A stretch of 64,000 nt of DNA from contig NZ_CP076132.1 in NCBI RefSeq assembly GCF_018736045.1, positions 1,411,501 through 1,475,500 of the forward strand, written 5' to 3'. Made by a program: the position numbers and the translations under genes. Position 1 is the stretch's first letter, and each line of letters opens with the position of its first letter. Below are positions 43,220-52,601 of the stretch, one piece after another. The notes beneath the pieces were generated by a model, which saw only the letters and a list, made by a program, of their open reading frames with translations, made no database searches and was not told the DNA's origin. The stretch comes from Flammeovirga yaeyamensis (GTDB taxonomy: Bacteria > Bacteroidota > Bacteroidia > Cytophagales > Flammeovirgaceae).

Positions 43220-43600
43220 ACTAAGGAAGTAAGAAACGAAGGAACTAAGGTCTCGGAAATAACTAGTGAATTAGGAGTGAGGAACTAGGAGGTAGGAGTT
43301 GCGGAATTTACGCTCCTCATGGCGAAAATCTAAGGTTCGAAGGATAATATTATTTGTCCCTAGAACTGGTGCAGATGTTAAGTGATAGCGACATCTGTTC
43401 CCACTAACGTTAGAGATCTCCCGATCTCGTTTACTCGTTTAATTAGTTCAAATGTTCCTCTGGTTTAAAAGTCCATACATTTGCAAAAATGTAACAGTCA
43501 AAATATTTTAGTTCCTTAGTTCCTTAGTTCTTTAATTGAAACCGAGCGTTAATTTTGCTACCTGCTACCTGCTACCTGCTACCTGCTACCTATTTTTTTC
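43220..43600. repeat. Composite repeat block R3
   Basis: Contains 8-bp-period GGAACTAA arrays, TTAGGAG array, GCTCCTCATGG, a palindrome-bearing module (GCAGATGTTAAGCGATAG... AACGTTAGAGATCTCCCGATCTCG), TTAGTTCC 8-bp repeats and five CTACCTG 7-bp repeats (43557-43590). It is a close copy of R4, 3 kb away. Confidence 0.85.
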
Positions 43601-43693
43601 TTTCGTTGAAAATCCCCCTTCTTTCGTTGAAATTCTCTTTTCCCCATCAAATTTTTGCTCATATTGTTAATGTAATACGATTACTTATATGAT

Positions 43694-45022
43694 ATGAAAT
43701 ACACTTACTTCTTTCTGTTTTTATTTTTCTTCGCTAACTGTCAGACTATTCAAGAGGAGGAGGCTGATATTGAGGAAGCTGTTCCTGATGAGGAGGAGGA
43801 TATTGTTGTTCCCGATGAGGGAGATGCGACTGCTCCTAATATTTTACTGATCATTGCTGATGATATGGGATTGGATGCTACTCCAGGTTATGAGGAGGGT
43901 ATTGTGAAGCCCAATATGCCTAATGTGGAATCATTGGCGACTCAAGGAATTACATTTGATAATGTATGGTCTTATCCTGTTTGTTCGCCAACTAGAGCGG
44001 CTATTTTAACTGGGAAGTATGGAAATAAGACAGGGATTCTAAATGTGGATAGAGCTTATTTGTCTTCTAGTGAGACGAGTGTTCATCAGTATATTGATGA
44101 GCATTCTGAGGAGGAGTATGCTACTGCGGTGATTGGAAAATGGCATTTGTCGAGGAATAATCAGCCGACGGCTCCGAATGATTTTGGGGTACATCACTAT
44201 GTTGGATTTTCGCAAGGGGCATTGACTGATTATTACAATTGGAATATGGTGGTGAATGGTGTGGAATCTACTTCAACTGAATATAATACATCGAAAATAG
44301 GAGAGATGGCTGTGGATTGGATTGGTCAGCAAGATCAACCTTGGTTTTGTTGGGTGGCTTATTCGGCACCGCATACCCCTTTTCATTATCCTCCAAGCGA
44401 GATGCATCATCAAGTGGAGGATGGAAGCGATCTTTCAAAATATATGGCGATGATTGAGGCAATGGATTACTCGATTGGTCAGATTTTGTCATCTTTGGAT
44501 GATACTACAAGAGAGAATACCTTAATCATTTTTGTGGGTGATAATGGTACGACAAAAGAGGTGTTGCAATCGCCTTACCGAGGAAGAAGAGGGAAAGGAT
44601 CCCTGTATCAGGGAGGAATAAATGTACCTATGTTTGTAGCTGGTAAAGGGGTATCGAGAATAGGAGAGCGGGAAGCCGCACAAGTTTCTGTAACAGATAT
44701 TTTCGCTACTGTGGCGGATCTTACGAATACGGGAACCTCCTCTTATGAAGACAGTGAAAGCTTTAAAAGTTTATTCAACTCCACTACATCATCAAGAACT
44801 TATAATTTTGCGGAAACATTAAACAACGATGTGTACAGTTATGCCATCTCAAATGGTAAGTATAAACTTATTGGTTCGGAAGGTAGCGACGATCAACTGT
44901 ATAATCTAATCGATGATCCTTATGAGACCAATGATCTAATTCAGAGTAATCAAACTACTGATATTGAAGCAAGACAACTATTAAAAGAACAAGTTAAACG
45001 TATTAATCATGATATCAATTAA
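43694..45022 (+). CDS. Lipoprotein sulfatase
   Basis: 442 residues with a lipoprotein signal (FLFFFANC), then a very acidic linker (EEEADIEEAVPDEEEDIVVP). The sulfatase domain follows: LLIIADDMGLD (metal Asp pair) near residue 55, the formylglycine motif PVCSPTRAAILTGK near residue 100, and VIGKWHLSRNNQPTAP and WFCWVAYSAPHTPFHYP later. The Cys form of the motif needs a formylglycine-generating or anaerobic maturase elsewhere. The protein probably desulfates an algal or other glycan at the cell surface. It overlaps the DUF1566 gene by 14 bp and is preceded by repeat block R3. Confidence 0.93.
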   Translation: MKYTYFFLFLFFFANCQTIQEEEADIEEAVPDEEEDIVVPDEGDATAPNILLIIADDMGLDATPGYEEGIVKPNMPNVESLATQGITFDNVWSYPVCSPTRAAILTGKYGNKTGILNVDRAYLSSSETSVHQYIDEHSEEEYATAVIGKWHLSRNNQPTAPNDFGVHHYVGFSQGALTDYYNWNMVVNGVESTSTEYNTSKIGEMAVDWIGQQDQPWFCWVAYSAPHTPFHYPPSEMHHQVEDGSDLSKYMAMIEAMDYSIGQILSSLDDTTRENTLIIFVGDNGTTKEVLQSPYRGRRGKGSLYQGGINVPMFVAGKGVSRIGEREAAQVSVTDIFATVADLTNTGTSSYEDSESFKSLFNSTTSSRTYNFAETLNNDVYSYAISNGKYKLIGSEGSDDQLYNLIDDPYETNDLIQSNQTTDIEARQLLKEQVKRINHDIN

Positions 45023-46277
45023 AAAACTAAGCATCCTATTGTGCGTGATCTTTTTATCATGCAATAACCAAGTGATAGAAAACGAAGATCTCCTTCCTGA
45101 AGATGAAAATGAGGAAACAGAAGAACTGCCTCAACCTTCGGGACTGACTTATCCGATTGTCAGTACAAATCAGAAAATAGCCTATAATAATTCAACGGCT
45201 TTTGATCAGTTACCTGGGGAAGAAAGCGAGTTTTATGGTCAAGATGCTCATTATAAAGGGTTGCAGCCATCCTACTCTGTAGATGAAGCCAATAAAACCG
45301 TCACAGATAACCACACCGGCTTAATGTGGGAACAAGGATTCAATGTGATGACCTCCACAGAAGCAGAAGCTTACCTCATAGAAAAAAACAATGGAATATA
45401 CAGCGATTGGAGAATACCCACTATCAAGGAGTTGTATTCTTTAATTCAGTTTGATGGAACCGATGTCAGTGGTTCAGATATGGAATCTCAACCACCATCC
45501 ACCGCCATTCCTTTCATAGACGATTCGGTATTTGATTTCGAATACTTCGCCAACGGAACACGCTCCATTGATGTACAATACTACAGCTCAACCGAATATA
45601 CAGGTGTGACGATGGGAAAAGACCGTACACTATTTGGACTTAACGTAGCCGATGGCCGAATTAAAGGTTATCCATTCACATCAAGAGGTGCAGAAAAAGA
45701 ATACAGTTTAAAACTTGTAAGAGGGAACACTAGCTACGGAATCAATCAGTTTGTAGACAACGAAGACGAAACCATTTCTGATATTGCTACTGGATTAATG
45801 TGGGACAAAGAAGATAGTCAAAAAGCCATGGAATGGGCAGAAGCCTTAACTTGGGTAAAATCACTTAACGCTTCCAATTATAAAGGTTATAATGATTGGC
45901 GACTCCCCAACGCAAAAGAATTACATAGTATCCTCGATTACTCAAGAAGTCCCCAATCCACCAACTCAGCAGCCATCGACCCCATCTTCTCCATATCAAA
46001 AATAGAGGTCGAAGGCGGTTTGATGGATTACCCATTTTTCTGGTCAAGTACCACCCACCTCAACCTTCAAAGAGCCAGTAATGCCGTCTACCTCTGCTTC
46101 GGCGAAGCCTTGGGTTTCTTCCCCGAAGGAAGCACTACACCAATAGACGTTCACGGAGCCGGAGCCCAAAGAAGCAGTCCAAAAACCGATGATGGGAAGG
46201 ATTATTCACAGGGGCATGGGCCGCAGGGGGATGTGGTGAGGTTTGAGAATTATGTGAGGGTGGTGAGGACGTTTTAA
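45009..46277 (+). CDS. DUF1566 (Lcl-type) lipoprotein
   Basis: 422 residues with a lipoprotein signal (CVIFLSC). Two DUF1566 repeats are clear: DNHTGLMWEQGFN ... DWRIPTIKELYSLI near residues 95-145, and ATGLMWDKEDSQ ... DWRLPNAKELHSIL near 255-305; each ends in a WSST/YSST motif. DUF1566 has a C-type-lectin-like fold related to sulfatase-modifying proteins. Here it is translationally linked to a sulfatase (14-bp overlap), which hints at glycan binding or sulfatase partnering at the cell surface. The last 30 codons are unusually G-rich compared with the rest. Confidence 0.9.
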   Translation: MISIKKLSILLCVIFLSCNNQVIENEDLLPEDENEETEELPQPSGLTYPIVSTNQKIAYNNSTAFDQLPGEESEFYGQDAHYKGLQPSYSVDEANKTVTDNHTGLMWEQGFNVMTSTEAEAYLIEKNNGIYSDWRIPTIKELYSLIQFDGTDVSGSDMESQPPSTAIPFIDDSVFDFEYFANGTRSIDVQYYSSTEYTGVTMGKDRTLFGLNVADGRIKGYPFTSRGAEKEYSLKLVRGNTSYGINQFVDNEDETISDIATGLMWDKEDSQKAMEWAEALTWVKSLNASNYKGYNDWRLPNAKELHSILDYSRSPQSTNSAAIDPIFSISKIEVEGGLMDYPFFWSSTTHLNLQRASNAVYLCFGEALGFFPEGSTTPIDVHGAGAQRSSPKTDDGKDYSQGHGPQGDVVRFENYVRVVRTF

Positions 46278-46668
46278 CTAAGAAAGTGAAAAACTAAGGA
46301 ACTAAGAAACTAAGATCTTGGAAATTACAAGGTGAATTAGGAGTGAGGAACTAGGAGGTAGGAGTTGCGGAATTTACGCTCCTCATAGCAAAATCTAAGG
46401 ATCGAAGGTTAATATTATTTGTCTCTAGAGTTCGTGCAGATGTTAAGCGATAGTGACATCTATACCCACAATCGTTAGAGATCTCCCAATCTTGTTTACT
46501 CGTAAAATTAGTTCAAATGTTCCCCTGTTTTACAAGTCCAAACATTTGCAAAAATGTAACGTTCAAAATATTTTAGTTCCTTAGTTCCTTAGTTCCTTAG
46601 TTCCTTAGTTAAAAACGAGCGTCAATTCAGCCAACTCCTAATTCCTAACTTCTAGCTCCTAACTTCAA
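46278..46668. repeat. Composite repeat block R4
   Basis: Near copy of R3 in the same orientation: TTAGGAG-type array, GGAATTTACGCTCCTCAT, GCAGATGTTAAGCGATAG..., AATCGTTAGAGATCTCCCAATCT, TTTGCAAAAATGTAACG, then TTAGTTCC repeats. Its right edge reaches the stop codon of the convergent oxidoreductase gene. Confidence 0.85.
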
Positions 46669-48937
46669 CTTTCACTGATTTACTTATCGGCGTAAAGCTC
46701 ACATCCGCATATTGATCGTTTGGAATAAGCACATTGGCCTCTGGGAAATAGGCGGCAAGGTTGCCTCTTGGGATGTCGTAAGGGATAATCATGAAGTTTT
46801 CGGCTTTGCGTTCGACTCCGTTGTAGTTACTGATGAGGTCGACCACATCGTAGGTTTTGAAACCTTTTTCGATGGCCTCTTCGTAATTCATCATTACGAT
46901 TCTTCTTTCGTTGTAGATGCCACGGTAGCGGTCGTCTAAGCCGTAGATCGTGGTATTATATTGATCATGAGAACGGATCGTCATTAGAAGGTATTCGTCC
47001 TCTTTGAGGTCATGAGATGGCAGGGCGTTGATGGAGAATTTAGCTGTGCCACCTGGTAGTTTTGAGAAGTCACCTTTACGGGCGTGGTTGGGGAGGTCGA
47101 AACCTGCCTTTTTAGCTCTTTCGGTGTAGTTATCGAAGCCTGAAAACACCTCCGATATTTTTTGTCTTGTGAGGTCGTAATCTTCTCCCAACTGTTGCCA
47201 AGGAATATGATGGTTCTCTCCGAAATAGGCTTTGCCGATGTTGGCAACAATTTCTGGTTCGCTCATCAAATTGTTGGAACTTGGTTGAAGTCTACCTTGG
47301 GATTGATGCACTCTACCCATACTGTTTTCTACCGTCACGAATCTGTTTTTATCGGCTTCAGATCTTCCTAAAGTCGGCAGTATTAGTGATGTTTTCCCTG
47401 GGATGAGGTGTGTTCTATTTAGTTTTGTACTGATGGAAACGGTAAGGTTACAGTTCATCAAGGCCTGTGCAGTATAATTGGTATCTGATGCTGCCGATAG
47501 GAAGTTTCCACCCAAGGCAACGAATACTTTTGCATCCCCCTCGTACATCGCTTTGATGCATTTTACTACATCCAACCCTTCTTTCGTTGGTGGGTCAAAA
47601 TTGAAAGCTTTCTTGAACCCATCATTCAATCTTTTCGATACATGATGCGTTATGCCCACCGTTCGATCACCTTGTACATTACTGTGTCCTCTCACCGGAC
47701 AAGTACCGCCGCCTTTAATACCAATACTTCCTTTTAATAACAGTAAGTTGACACATTCTCTGATGTTATCCACCCCGTTTTTATGTTGAGTAAGGCCCAT
47801 CGCCCAACAGATAATTATTCTCTTTTTCTCGGCTAATAATTGCACGACTTCATCAATTTGATGTTCGTCGATGCCGGTCATTGCCAATAATTCTTCTTCT
47901 TTATATTGATGAATGTCTTTGATGAAATCGTCATACCCCGAAGTGTGTGTATTAATGAAATCATGATCAAAAACACCTCCTTTAGCTTCCTCAATCTTAG
48001 CCAGCTTTTTGATGATCAATTTTAATAAAGGCACATCCTGATTAATGCGTACTTGTAAATAATGATCTGTTATAGCTGTTCCTCCACCAATAATTCCTTT
48101 AGGTTCTTGTGGGTTTTTAAATCGTACCAAAGCCGCTTCACGAAGTGGATTGATAGTGACTACTTTCCCTCCATTGTCTTTACATTTTTCTAAAGCGGAT
48201 AACATTCTTGGGTGATTGGTTCCCGGATTCTGACCAATGACCATCACAACATCAGCATCTCCGAAGTCGTCTAAAGTTACTGATCCTTTACCAATACCTA
48301 ATGTTTGGAACAGTGCCGCACCACTTGATTCGTGACACATATTGGAGCAATCGGGCATATTGTTCGTTCCAAAAGCTCGAATGAATAGGCCGTAAAGAAA
48401 AGCGGCTTCGTTACTAGACCTTCCTGAAGTATAAAAAATACCTTGATCGGGATGGTCTAACGCTTTTAGTTCTTGGGCAATGATTTTAAATGATTCTTCC
48501 CAAGAGATAGGTTCGTAATGTGTGCTTCCTTCTCTAAGGATCATTGGATCTGTGATACGACCGCTTTTGCCGATTTCAAAATCAGTCCAATGCGACATTT
48601 CTTCTACTGAATACTTTTTGAAGAAATCGATGTTTACTCTTTTGTTGGTGGCTTCTTCTGCAATCGCTTTCACTCCATTCTCGCAAAACTCCCCTAAATT
48701 TGAACGATGGTCGGGATCGGGCCAAGCACAGCCTGGACAATCAAACCCGCCTTTTTGATTCATTTTTGCGAGAGTGGCAATAGATTTAGCCAAACCCATT
48801 TCTTTCATTGCATGACCCAAAGCTATTTTTACGGCAGGTAATCCTGCAGCATAATCTTGAGGAGCTTTTAGTCGTATATCTGTAAACTCTACAGGGCCAA
48901 CTGCAGAGATGTGTCTTTTTTCGGTAGTAGATTTCAT
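46652..48937 (-). CDS. YdeP-type molybdopterin oxidoreductase (formate dehydrogenase H-like)
   Basis: 761 residues, cytoplasmic, no Tat signal. It begins with the FdhF/YdeP family features: GGFDCPGCAWPDPDHRS near residue 65 (a Cys pair in place of the usual 4Fe-4S quartet), then PISWEESFKIIAQEL, CSNMCHESSG near residue 198 and VIGQNPGTNHPRM near 235. The C-terminal molydopterin-binding domain has SHDQYNTTIYGLDDRYRGI. This family includes E. coli YdeP; activities are mostly unproven, formate oxidation being one possibility. It precedes the alcohol dehydrogenase/esterase pair on the same strand but is separated from it by a terminator. Confidence 0.92.
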   Translation of the reverse strand: MKSTTEKRHISAVGPVEFTDIRLKAPQDYAAGLPAVKIALGHAMKEMGLAKSIATLAKMNQKGGFDCPGCAWPDPDHRSNLGEFCENGVKAIAEEATNKRVNIDFFKKYSVEEMSHWTDFEIGKSGRITDPMILREGSTHYEPISWEESFKIIAQELKALDHPDQGIFYTSGRSSNEAAFLYGLFIRAFGTNNMPDCSNMCHESSGAALFQTLGIGKGSVTLDDFGDADVVMVIGQNPGTNHPRMLSALEKCKDNGGKVVTINPLREAALVRFKNPQEPKGIIGGGTAITDHYLQVRINQDVPLLKLIIKKLAKIEEAKGGVFDHDFINTHTSGYDDFIKDIHQYKEEELLAMTGIDEHQIDEVVQLLAEKKRIIICWAMGLTQHKNGVDNIRECVNLLLLKGSIGIKGGGTCPVRGHSNVQGDRTVGITHHVSKRLNDGFKKAFNFDPPTKEGLDVVKCIKAMYEGDAKVFVALGGNFLSAASDTNYTAQALMNCNLTVSISTKLNRTHLIPGKTSLILPTLGRSEADKNRFVTVENSMGRVHQSQGRLQPSSNNLMSEPEIVANIGKAYFGENHHIPWQQLGEDYDLTRQKISEVFSGFDNYTERAKKAGFDLPNHARKGDFSKLPGGTAKFSINALPSHDLKEDEYLLMTIRSHDQYNTTIYGLDDRYRGIYNERRIVMMNYEEAIEKGFKTYDVVDLISNYNGVERKAENFMIIPYDIPRGNLAAYFPEANVLIPNDQYADVSFTPISKSVKVEVRS

Positions 48938-49004
48938 AGTGTTTTTATTGCTTGTAGGGTGTTACAATTTAAGAAACAGTTTGCTGATTTCTATAAAAAA
49001 GTAG

Positions 49005-49030
49005 GGACGTTGCAGTGCAACGTCCGTACA
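49005..49030 (-). terminator. Palindromic terminator of the dehydrogenase/esterase operon (dispersed repeat copy 2)
   Basis: Arms GGACGTTGCA / TGCAACGTCC around one base, inside a wider GTAGGGA...TCCCTAC pairing; on the minus strand the hairpin runs into CTACTTTTTT. Same palindrome as at 8690. Confidence 0.75.
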
Positions 49031-49088
49031 TAAGTCCCTACAAAATAGAGTAGGACAACACGCCTACTTAAATTGGAACATTGTGTAC

Positions 49089-49901
49089 CTATTCTACAGG
49101 TACGTCTATTCTATTAAAAAAAACAAGTGTATCCGCAAGATGTTCTTGCCAATACTCCCATTGGTGTCCACCTTTAAACTCTTCGTATTCGTGTGGAATA
49201 CCTGCTGCATCTAAATCAGCGTGCAGCTTGCGATTGTATTCAATCAATTCGTCTGTTTCCCCACAATCAAAACGGAAAGGAGGTAAGGTGTCTTTATTGT
49301 TGATAACTGCCGTAAATACATCTTCATTTTCTCTATCCGCCTGACGGTAAAAATCTACCGGTTCTTCCACAAATATTTTCATTTGCTCGATTTCTGTAAT
49401 CGAACTATGTCCAGTTACTCCAGTATACTGATGTCCGTATTTCGCTCCAATTCTAAGGGCACCAAAACCACCCATCGAAAGGCCGGAGATAAATAACTTT
49501 GATTCATCAGATACTTGGGGGATATTCTCTCTTACCGCTTGAGGGACATCTTCTGCAATCCATTTCTCGAAGCTGAAGCCATCGTGATCGTTGTAGGCTG
49601 ATCCATCACCCCAAAGTCCATCCGAAGGCATTGCTAAAACACATGGAGCAATTTTACCTTCATCAATTAATCTTTTGGTAGTGATATGTGCCGCACCCAT
49701 CATGGCCCAAATCCATGCACTGCCATAAACGCCGTGCAGAAGAGTTACGATAGGTAGATCTTGATGATCACCTTCAGGTACCCAAACACAAATATCTCCT
49801 CTACCTTTTAAATTATCGGTCTTTACCGTGATGAAACGAAGACCGTCCATTTCGAAACGAGGGTCCGAAAGTTCTGTTGTTCTAAATTTTGATTCAGCCA
49901 T
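49089..49901 (-). CDS. Esterase-D/S-formylglutathione-hydrolase-like enzyme
   Basis: 270 residues, alpha/beta hydrolase. Catalytic triad: Ser in FISGLSMGGFGALR near residue 135, Asp in FDCGETDELIEYN near 215, His in FKGGHQWEYW near 247. The oxyanion region is TLLHGVYGSAWIW. The closest families are the esterase D/FrmB proteins that hydrolyse S-formylglutathione, but other acyl esterase activity is equally possible. The start overlaps the dehydrogenase stop by one base (49901), so the pair is translationally coupled. The genomic pairing supports a role in aldehyde disposal. Confidence 0.9.
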   Translation of the reverse strand: MAESKFRTTELSDPRFEMDGLRFITVKTDNLKGRGDICVWVPEGDHQDLPIVTLLHGVYGSAWIWAMMGAAHITTKRLIDEGKIAPCVLAMPSDGLWGDGSAYNDHDGFSFEKWIAEDVPQAVRENIPQVSDESKLFISGLSMGGFGALRIGAKYGHQYTGVTGHSSITEIEQMKIFVEEPVDFYRQADRENEDVFTAVINNKDTLPPFRFDCGETDELIEYNRKLHADLDAAGIPHEYEEFKGGHQWEYWQEHLADTLVFFNRIDVPVE

Positions 49902-51016
49902 TATTCAAATACGATTACTCCTTTAGCATTTTTACCAGCAAGCATGTCGTCGAATGCTTGACCTAATTTTTCTAGCGGATAAGTTCTAGTGATCATCTGA
50001 TCCAACATCAAGTCGCCTTTGTTGTATAAGTTGACCAACTTAGGGAAATCGATTTCTGGTCTTGCACCACCATAAAGCGGGTTGATGTAGATTTTATCCC
50101 ATTCGAATAATCGCATATCAATAGTGATTTCTTCTTCGATACCACTTACTTGAATCGCCGTACCAGCATTTCTAACCATGGCAAGAGGAGCGGCTCCAAG
50201 TGCTGGAATTGCTGTACATTCGAAAGCATAATCGGCACCTCTACCGTCTGTCATTTCTTTGACTAACTCCGAGGCTTTCATCAATCCGATATCATCTTTT
50301 TCTGCTAAGATGGTGTGAGTGGCACCAAATTGCATGGCCATTTCTAAACGTTCTGGATTGATATCTACAGCAATAATCTTTGCTGCTCCAGAAATTCGAG
50401 CTCCTTGGATAACGTTCAGACCAACACCGCCAGTTCCTAAAACTACAGCAGATGTTCCTGCTTGAAGTTTCGCCGTGTTGACTACAGAACCATAGCCTGT
50501 CATTACCCCACAGCTAATGATACTAGCAGAAGACATCGGCATGTCTGAATCTAGTTTAACACAAGCCGATGCCTTTACTAAAGTGTATTCGGCAAGTGTA
50601 CCAATGTTGAATGATCGCTCGATCGCTTCTCTTTCGTATTTTGTACCTTCTAAATGTGCATGTCCAGGTGTGTAACCATTACCTCCTGCTGTTACTGGAG
50701 AGTTGGTCTCACAAATATGTTGATTGCCATCTTGGCATTGGAAACAAGTTTTACAAGGTGTTGCCCAATTAAGAATAACTTTGTCGCCAGGTTTTAGGTG
50801 AGTGACTTCATTTCCTACTTTTTCTACGATACCAGCACCTTCGTGTCCCAATACAATCGACTTTCCCCAAGTTAATGAGTCGTGGTCAGTGTGACATAAA
50901 CCTGCAGCTTTTACCTTTACAAGTACTTCATCTGCAAGTGGTTCACCCACCTCAATAGTGTCGATAATAAAGTTTCCATTACCGGTGCCAATAGCAGCTT
51001 TTGATATAATGCTCAT
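49901..51016 (-). CDS. Zinc-dependent alcohol dehydrogenase
   Basis: 371 residues, medium-chain dehydrogenase. Catalytic zinc ligands: Cys in AAGLCHTDHDSL near residue 38 and His-Glu in LGHEGAGIVEKVG near 58. The structural zinc quartet is CKTCFQCQDGNQHIC, near residues 88-102. The NAD(P)-binding motif VLGTGGVGLNVIQGA lies near 192, followed by VDINPERLEMA, so NAD is the likely cofactor. Its length and order resemble class III (formaldehyde-active) dehydrogenases. First gene of the operon with the esterase; an AraC regulator is encoded divergently. Confidence 0.95.
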   Translation of the reverse strand: MSIISKAAIGTGNGNFIIDTIEVGEPLADEVLVKVKAAGLCHTDHDSLTWGKSIVLGHEGAGIVEKVGNEVTHLKPGDKVILNWATPCKTCFQCQDGNQHICETNSPVTAGGNGYTPGHAHLEGTKYEREAIERSFNIGTLAEYTLVKASACVKLDSDMPMSSASIISCGVMTGYGSVVNTAKLQAGTSAVVLGTGGVGLNVIQGARISGAAKIIAVDINPERLEMAMQFGATHTILAEKDDIGLMKASELVKEMTDGRGADYAFECTAIPALGAAPLAMVRNAGTAIQVSGIEEEITIDMRLFEWDKIYINPLYGGARPEIDFPKLVNLYNKGDLMLDQMITRTYPLEKLGQAFDDMLAGKNAKGVIVFE

Positions 51017-51273
51017 AGCGCGAGTATATATTTGTTATTTTGTTAGTGTCCATTCATGAATTCAACAAAAATTTTCCTCGAAAATTGGTCTTGAAATCAT
51101 GCATCAAAAAGTTTGGGAGTACATTATTTATTAAAAAATAGTTTCCTCGTTTTACAAATGAACATCATTTATTCTATCATGTTGTTCTTTATTTTGATTG
51201 AAAAGTTATGTATTTTGCGTATCAAACGAATGAAGTGAAACAACACCACTATATATACATAACTTTTTAATCT
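51017..51273. promoter_or_regulatory. Divergent control region between alcohol dehydrogenase and AraC regulator
   Basis: 257 bp of A/T-rich DNA between two divergent genes, so both promoters and any AraC operators should lie here. The octamer TTTCCTCG occurs twice (51073-51080 and 51142-51149, 69 bp apart), a possible regulator half-site. No further pattern was evident. Confidence 0.35.
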
Positions 51274-52128
51274 ATGAAGGCCATTTTAGAAAAGGTCATC
51301 ACTCAGGATGAATCCACACTTAGAGCTTTTAAATATACCAATGAACGATTCGTGACTCCATGGCATTTGCACCCAGAGTACGAACTGACTTACATTATTA
51401 AAAGTACTGGAAGTAGATATGTCGGAAACAATGTATCTGATTACCAACCGGGCGAATTGGTATTAATTGGTCCTAACCTTCCTCACTGTTGGAAGGACGA
51501 TTCTACACACGAAGACAATGTAGAATCTTTAGTACTGCAATGGCCAAAAGAACTAATTGAACCACTTTTCTCTTTTTCCGATATCAAATATGCATTTAAG
51601 AATGTGGAAAGAGGTATTCTATTTAAGAACGCAGATTCCCTCAAAATAAAAGAAAAAATGTTGGCTATAATAGAAGCTAATCATTGGGAGCGGTATGCAA
51701 AATTTATAGCGCTTCTTGGGGAAATGAATCAATTAAACGAAAGAGAAATATTAGCAGGTGAGTCTTATTCCTACGAATCATCTAAAGATACCAATAACCG
51801 AATTGAAGTAGTTCAAAACTTTGTGGAACAAAACTTCTCAAGAAAAATTAAACTCTCCGAAATCGCCGAAGAACTAAGTATGACCGAGCAATCATTCTCC
51901 AGGTTCTTCTCTAAAAATATGCAACGCCCTTTCTTTGTTTATCTCAACGAATATCGTATCAATCGTGTGAGTCGATTATTATTGGAAACGGATATGCAGG
52001 TGGCAGAAATTGGATATACCTGCGGGTATGAAAGTCTTCCTTTTTTTTACCAACAGTTTAAAAAGTTTAAGGGGTACTCGCCGTTGGGGTTTAGGAAGAT
52101 GTATAGAAGCACTTTGGAAAAGCTTTAG
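51274..52128 (+). CDS. AraC-family regulator with cupin domain
   Basis: 284 residues. The N-terminal cupin has RFVTPWHLHPEYELTYI and GELVLIGPNLPHCW. The C-terminal domain carries two helix-turn-helix motifs: IKLSEIAEELSMTEQSFSRFF near residue 190, then VAEIGYTCGYESLPFFYQQFKKFKG. Regulators of this type sense a small ligand in the cupin. Located divergently from the alcohol dehydrogenase/esterase operon, which is its likely target. Its 3' end (GAAAAGCTTTAGGG) is directly continued by repeat block R5. Confidence 0.93.
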   Translation: MKAILEKVITQDESTLRAFKYTNERFVTPWHLHPEYELTYIIKSTGSRYVGNNVSDYQPGELVLIGPNLPHCWKDDSTHEDNVESLVLQWPKELIEPLFSFSDIKYAFKNVERGILFKNADSLKIKEKMLAIIEANHWERYAKFIALLGEMNQLNEREILAGESYSYESSKDTNNRIEVVQNFVEQNFSRKIKLSEIAEELSMTEQSFSRFFSKNMQRPFFVYLNEYRINRVSRLLLETDMQVAEIGYTCGYESLPFFYQQFKKFKGYSPLGFRKMYRSTLEKL

Positions 52129-52133
52129 GGCTT

Positions 52134-52597
52134 TTCAAGTGAAGAGTGAAGAGCGAAGAGTGAAGAGCGGGGTTTTAAATTAAAAGTTAAAAATGAAAAA
52201 TGAAAAACGTGAAATGTTAGGTGGTTCGTGGGGGGAATATAAGGGGTATATTAGGAAGCATGTACATAACATCTAGCGCGGGGTTCCTAACCCGTGCCAT
52301 CGTTATGAGGAGCGTAAATTCAGAATTCCTAACTCCTAGTTCCTAATTCCTAATTTGACTATGTGGAGCGTAAATTTAGCCCTATTAGTTATTACATATT
52401 CACTATTACCTAAACCGAGGTCAGGAGACCTCTAAAGTTTATAAGCACAAGTGTCGCTGCGCTAAACACTTGCGCCAGGGTACTCGTAAATTCAGCACCA
52501 GCTACCTGCTACTTGCTACCTACTACTTTATTTTTTAACTTCATTTTCGAAGTGGAGAACCAAAACTCCTAATTCCTAACTCCTAGTTCCTAATTCA
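52134..52597. repeat. Composite repeat block R5 (inverted relative to R1-R4)
   Basis: Begins at the AraC stop and includes GAAGAGT 7-bp repeats, AAAATGAAAAAC repeats, the GGTTAGGAACCCGC-type module, CCTAACTCCTAGTT array, GAGGTCAGGAGACCTC (52412-52427), and CTACCTG repeats near 52500; it ends just before the next AraC start. Confidence 0.85.
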
Positions 52598-52601
52598 GAA
52601 A

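Noticed and set aside
43557-43590. CTACCTG tandem repeat as a CRISPR or phase-variable coding repeat
   Set aside because: It is not inside a gene and has no spacers; it is part of composite repeat block R3, though it could affect the sulfatase promoter by length.
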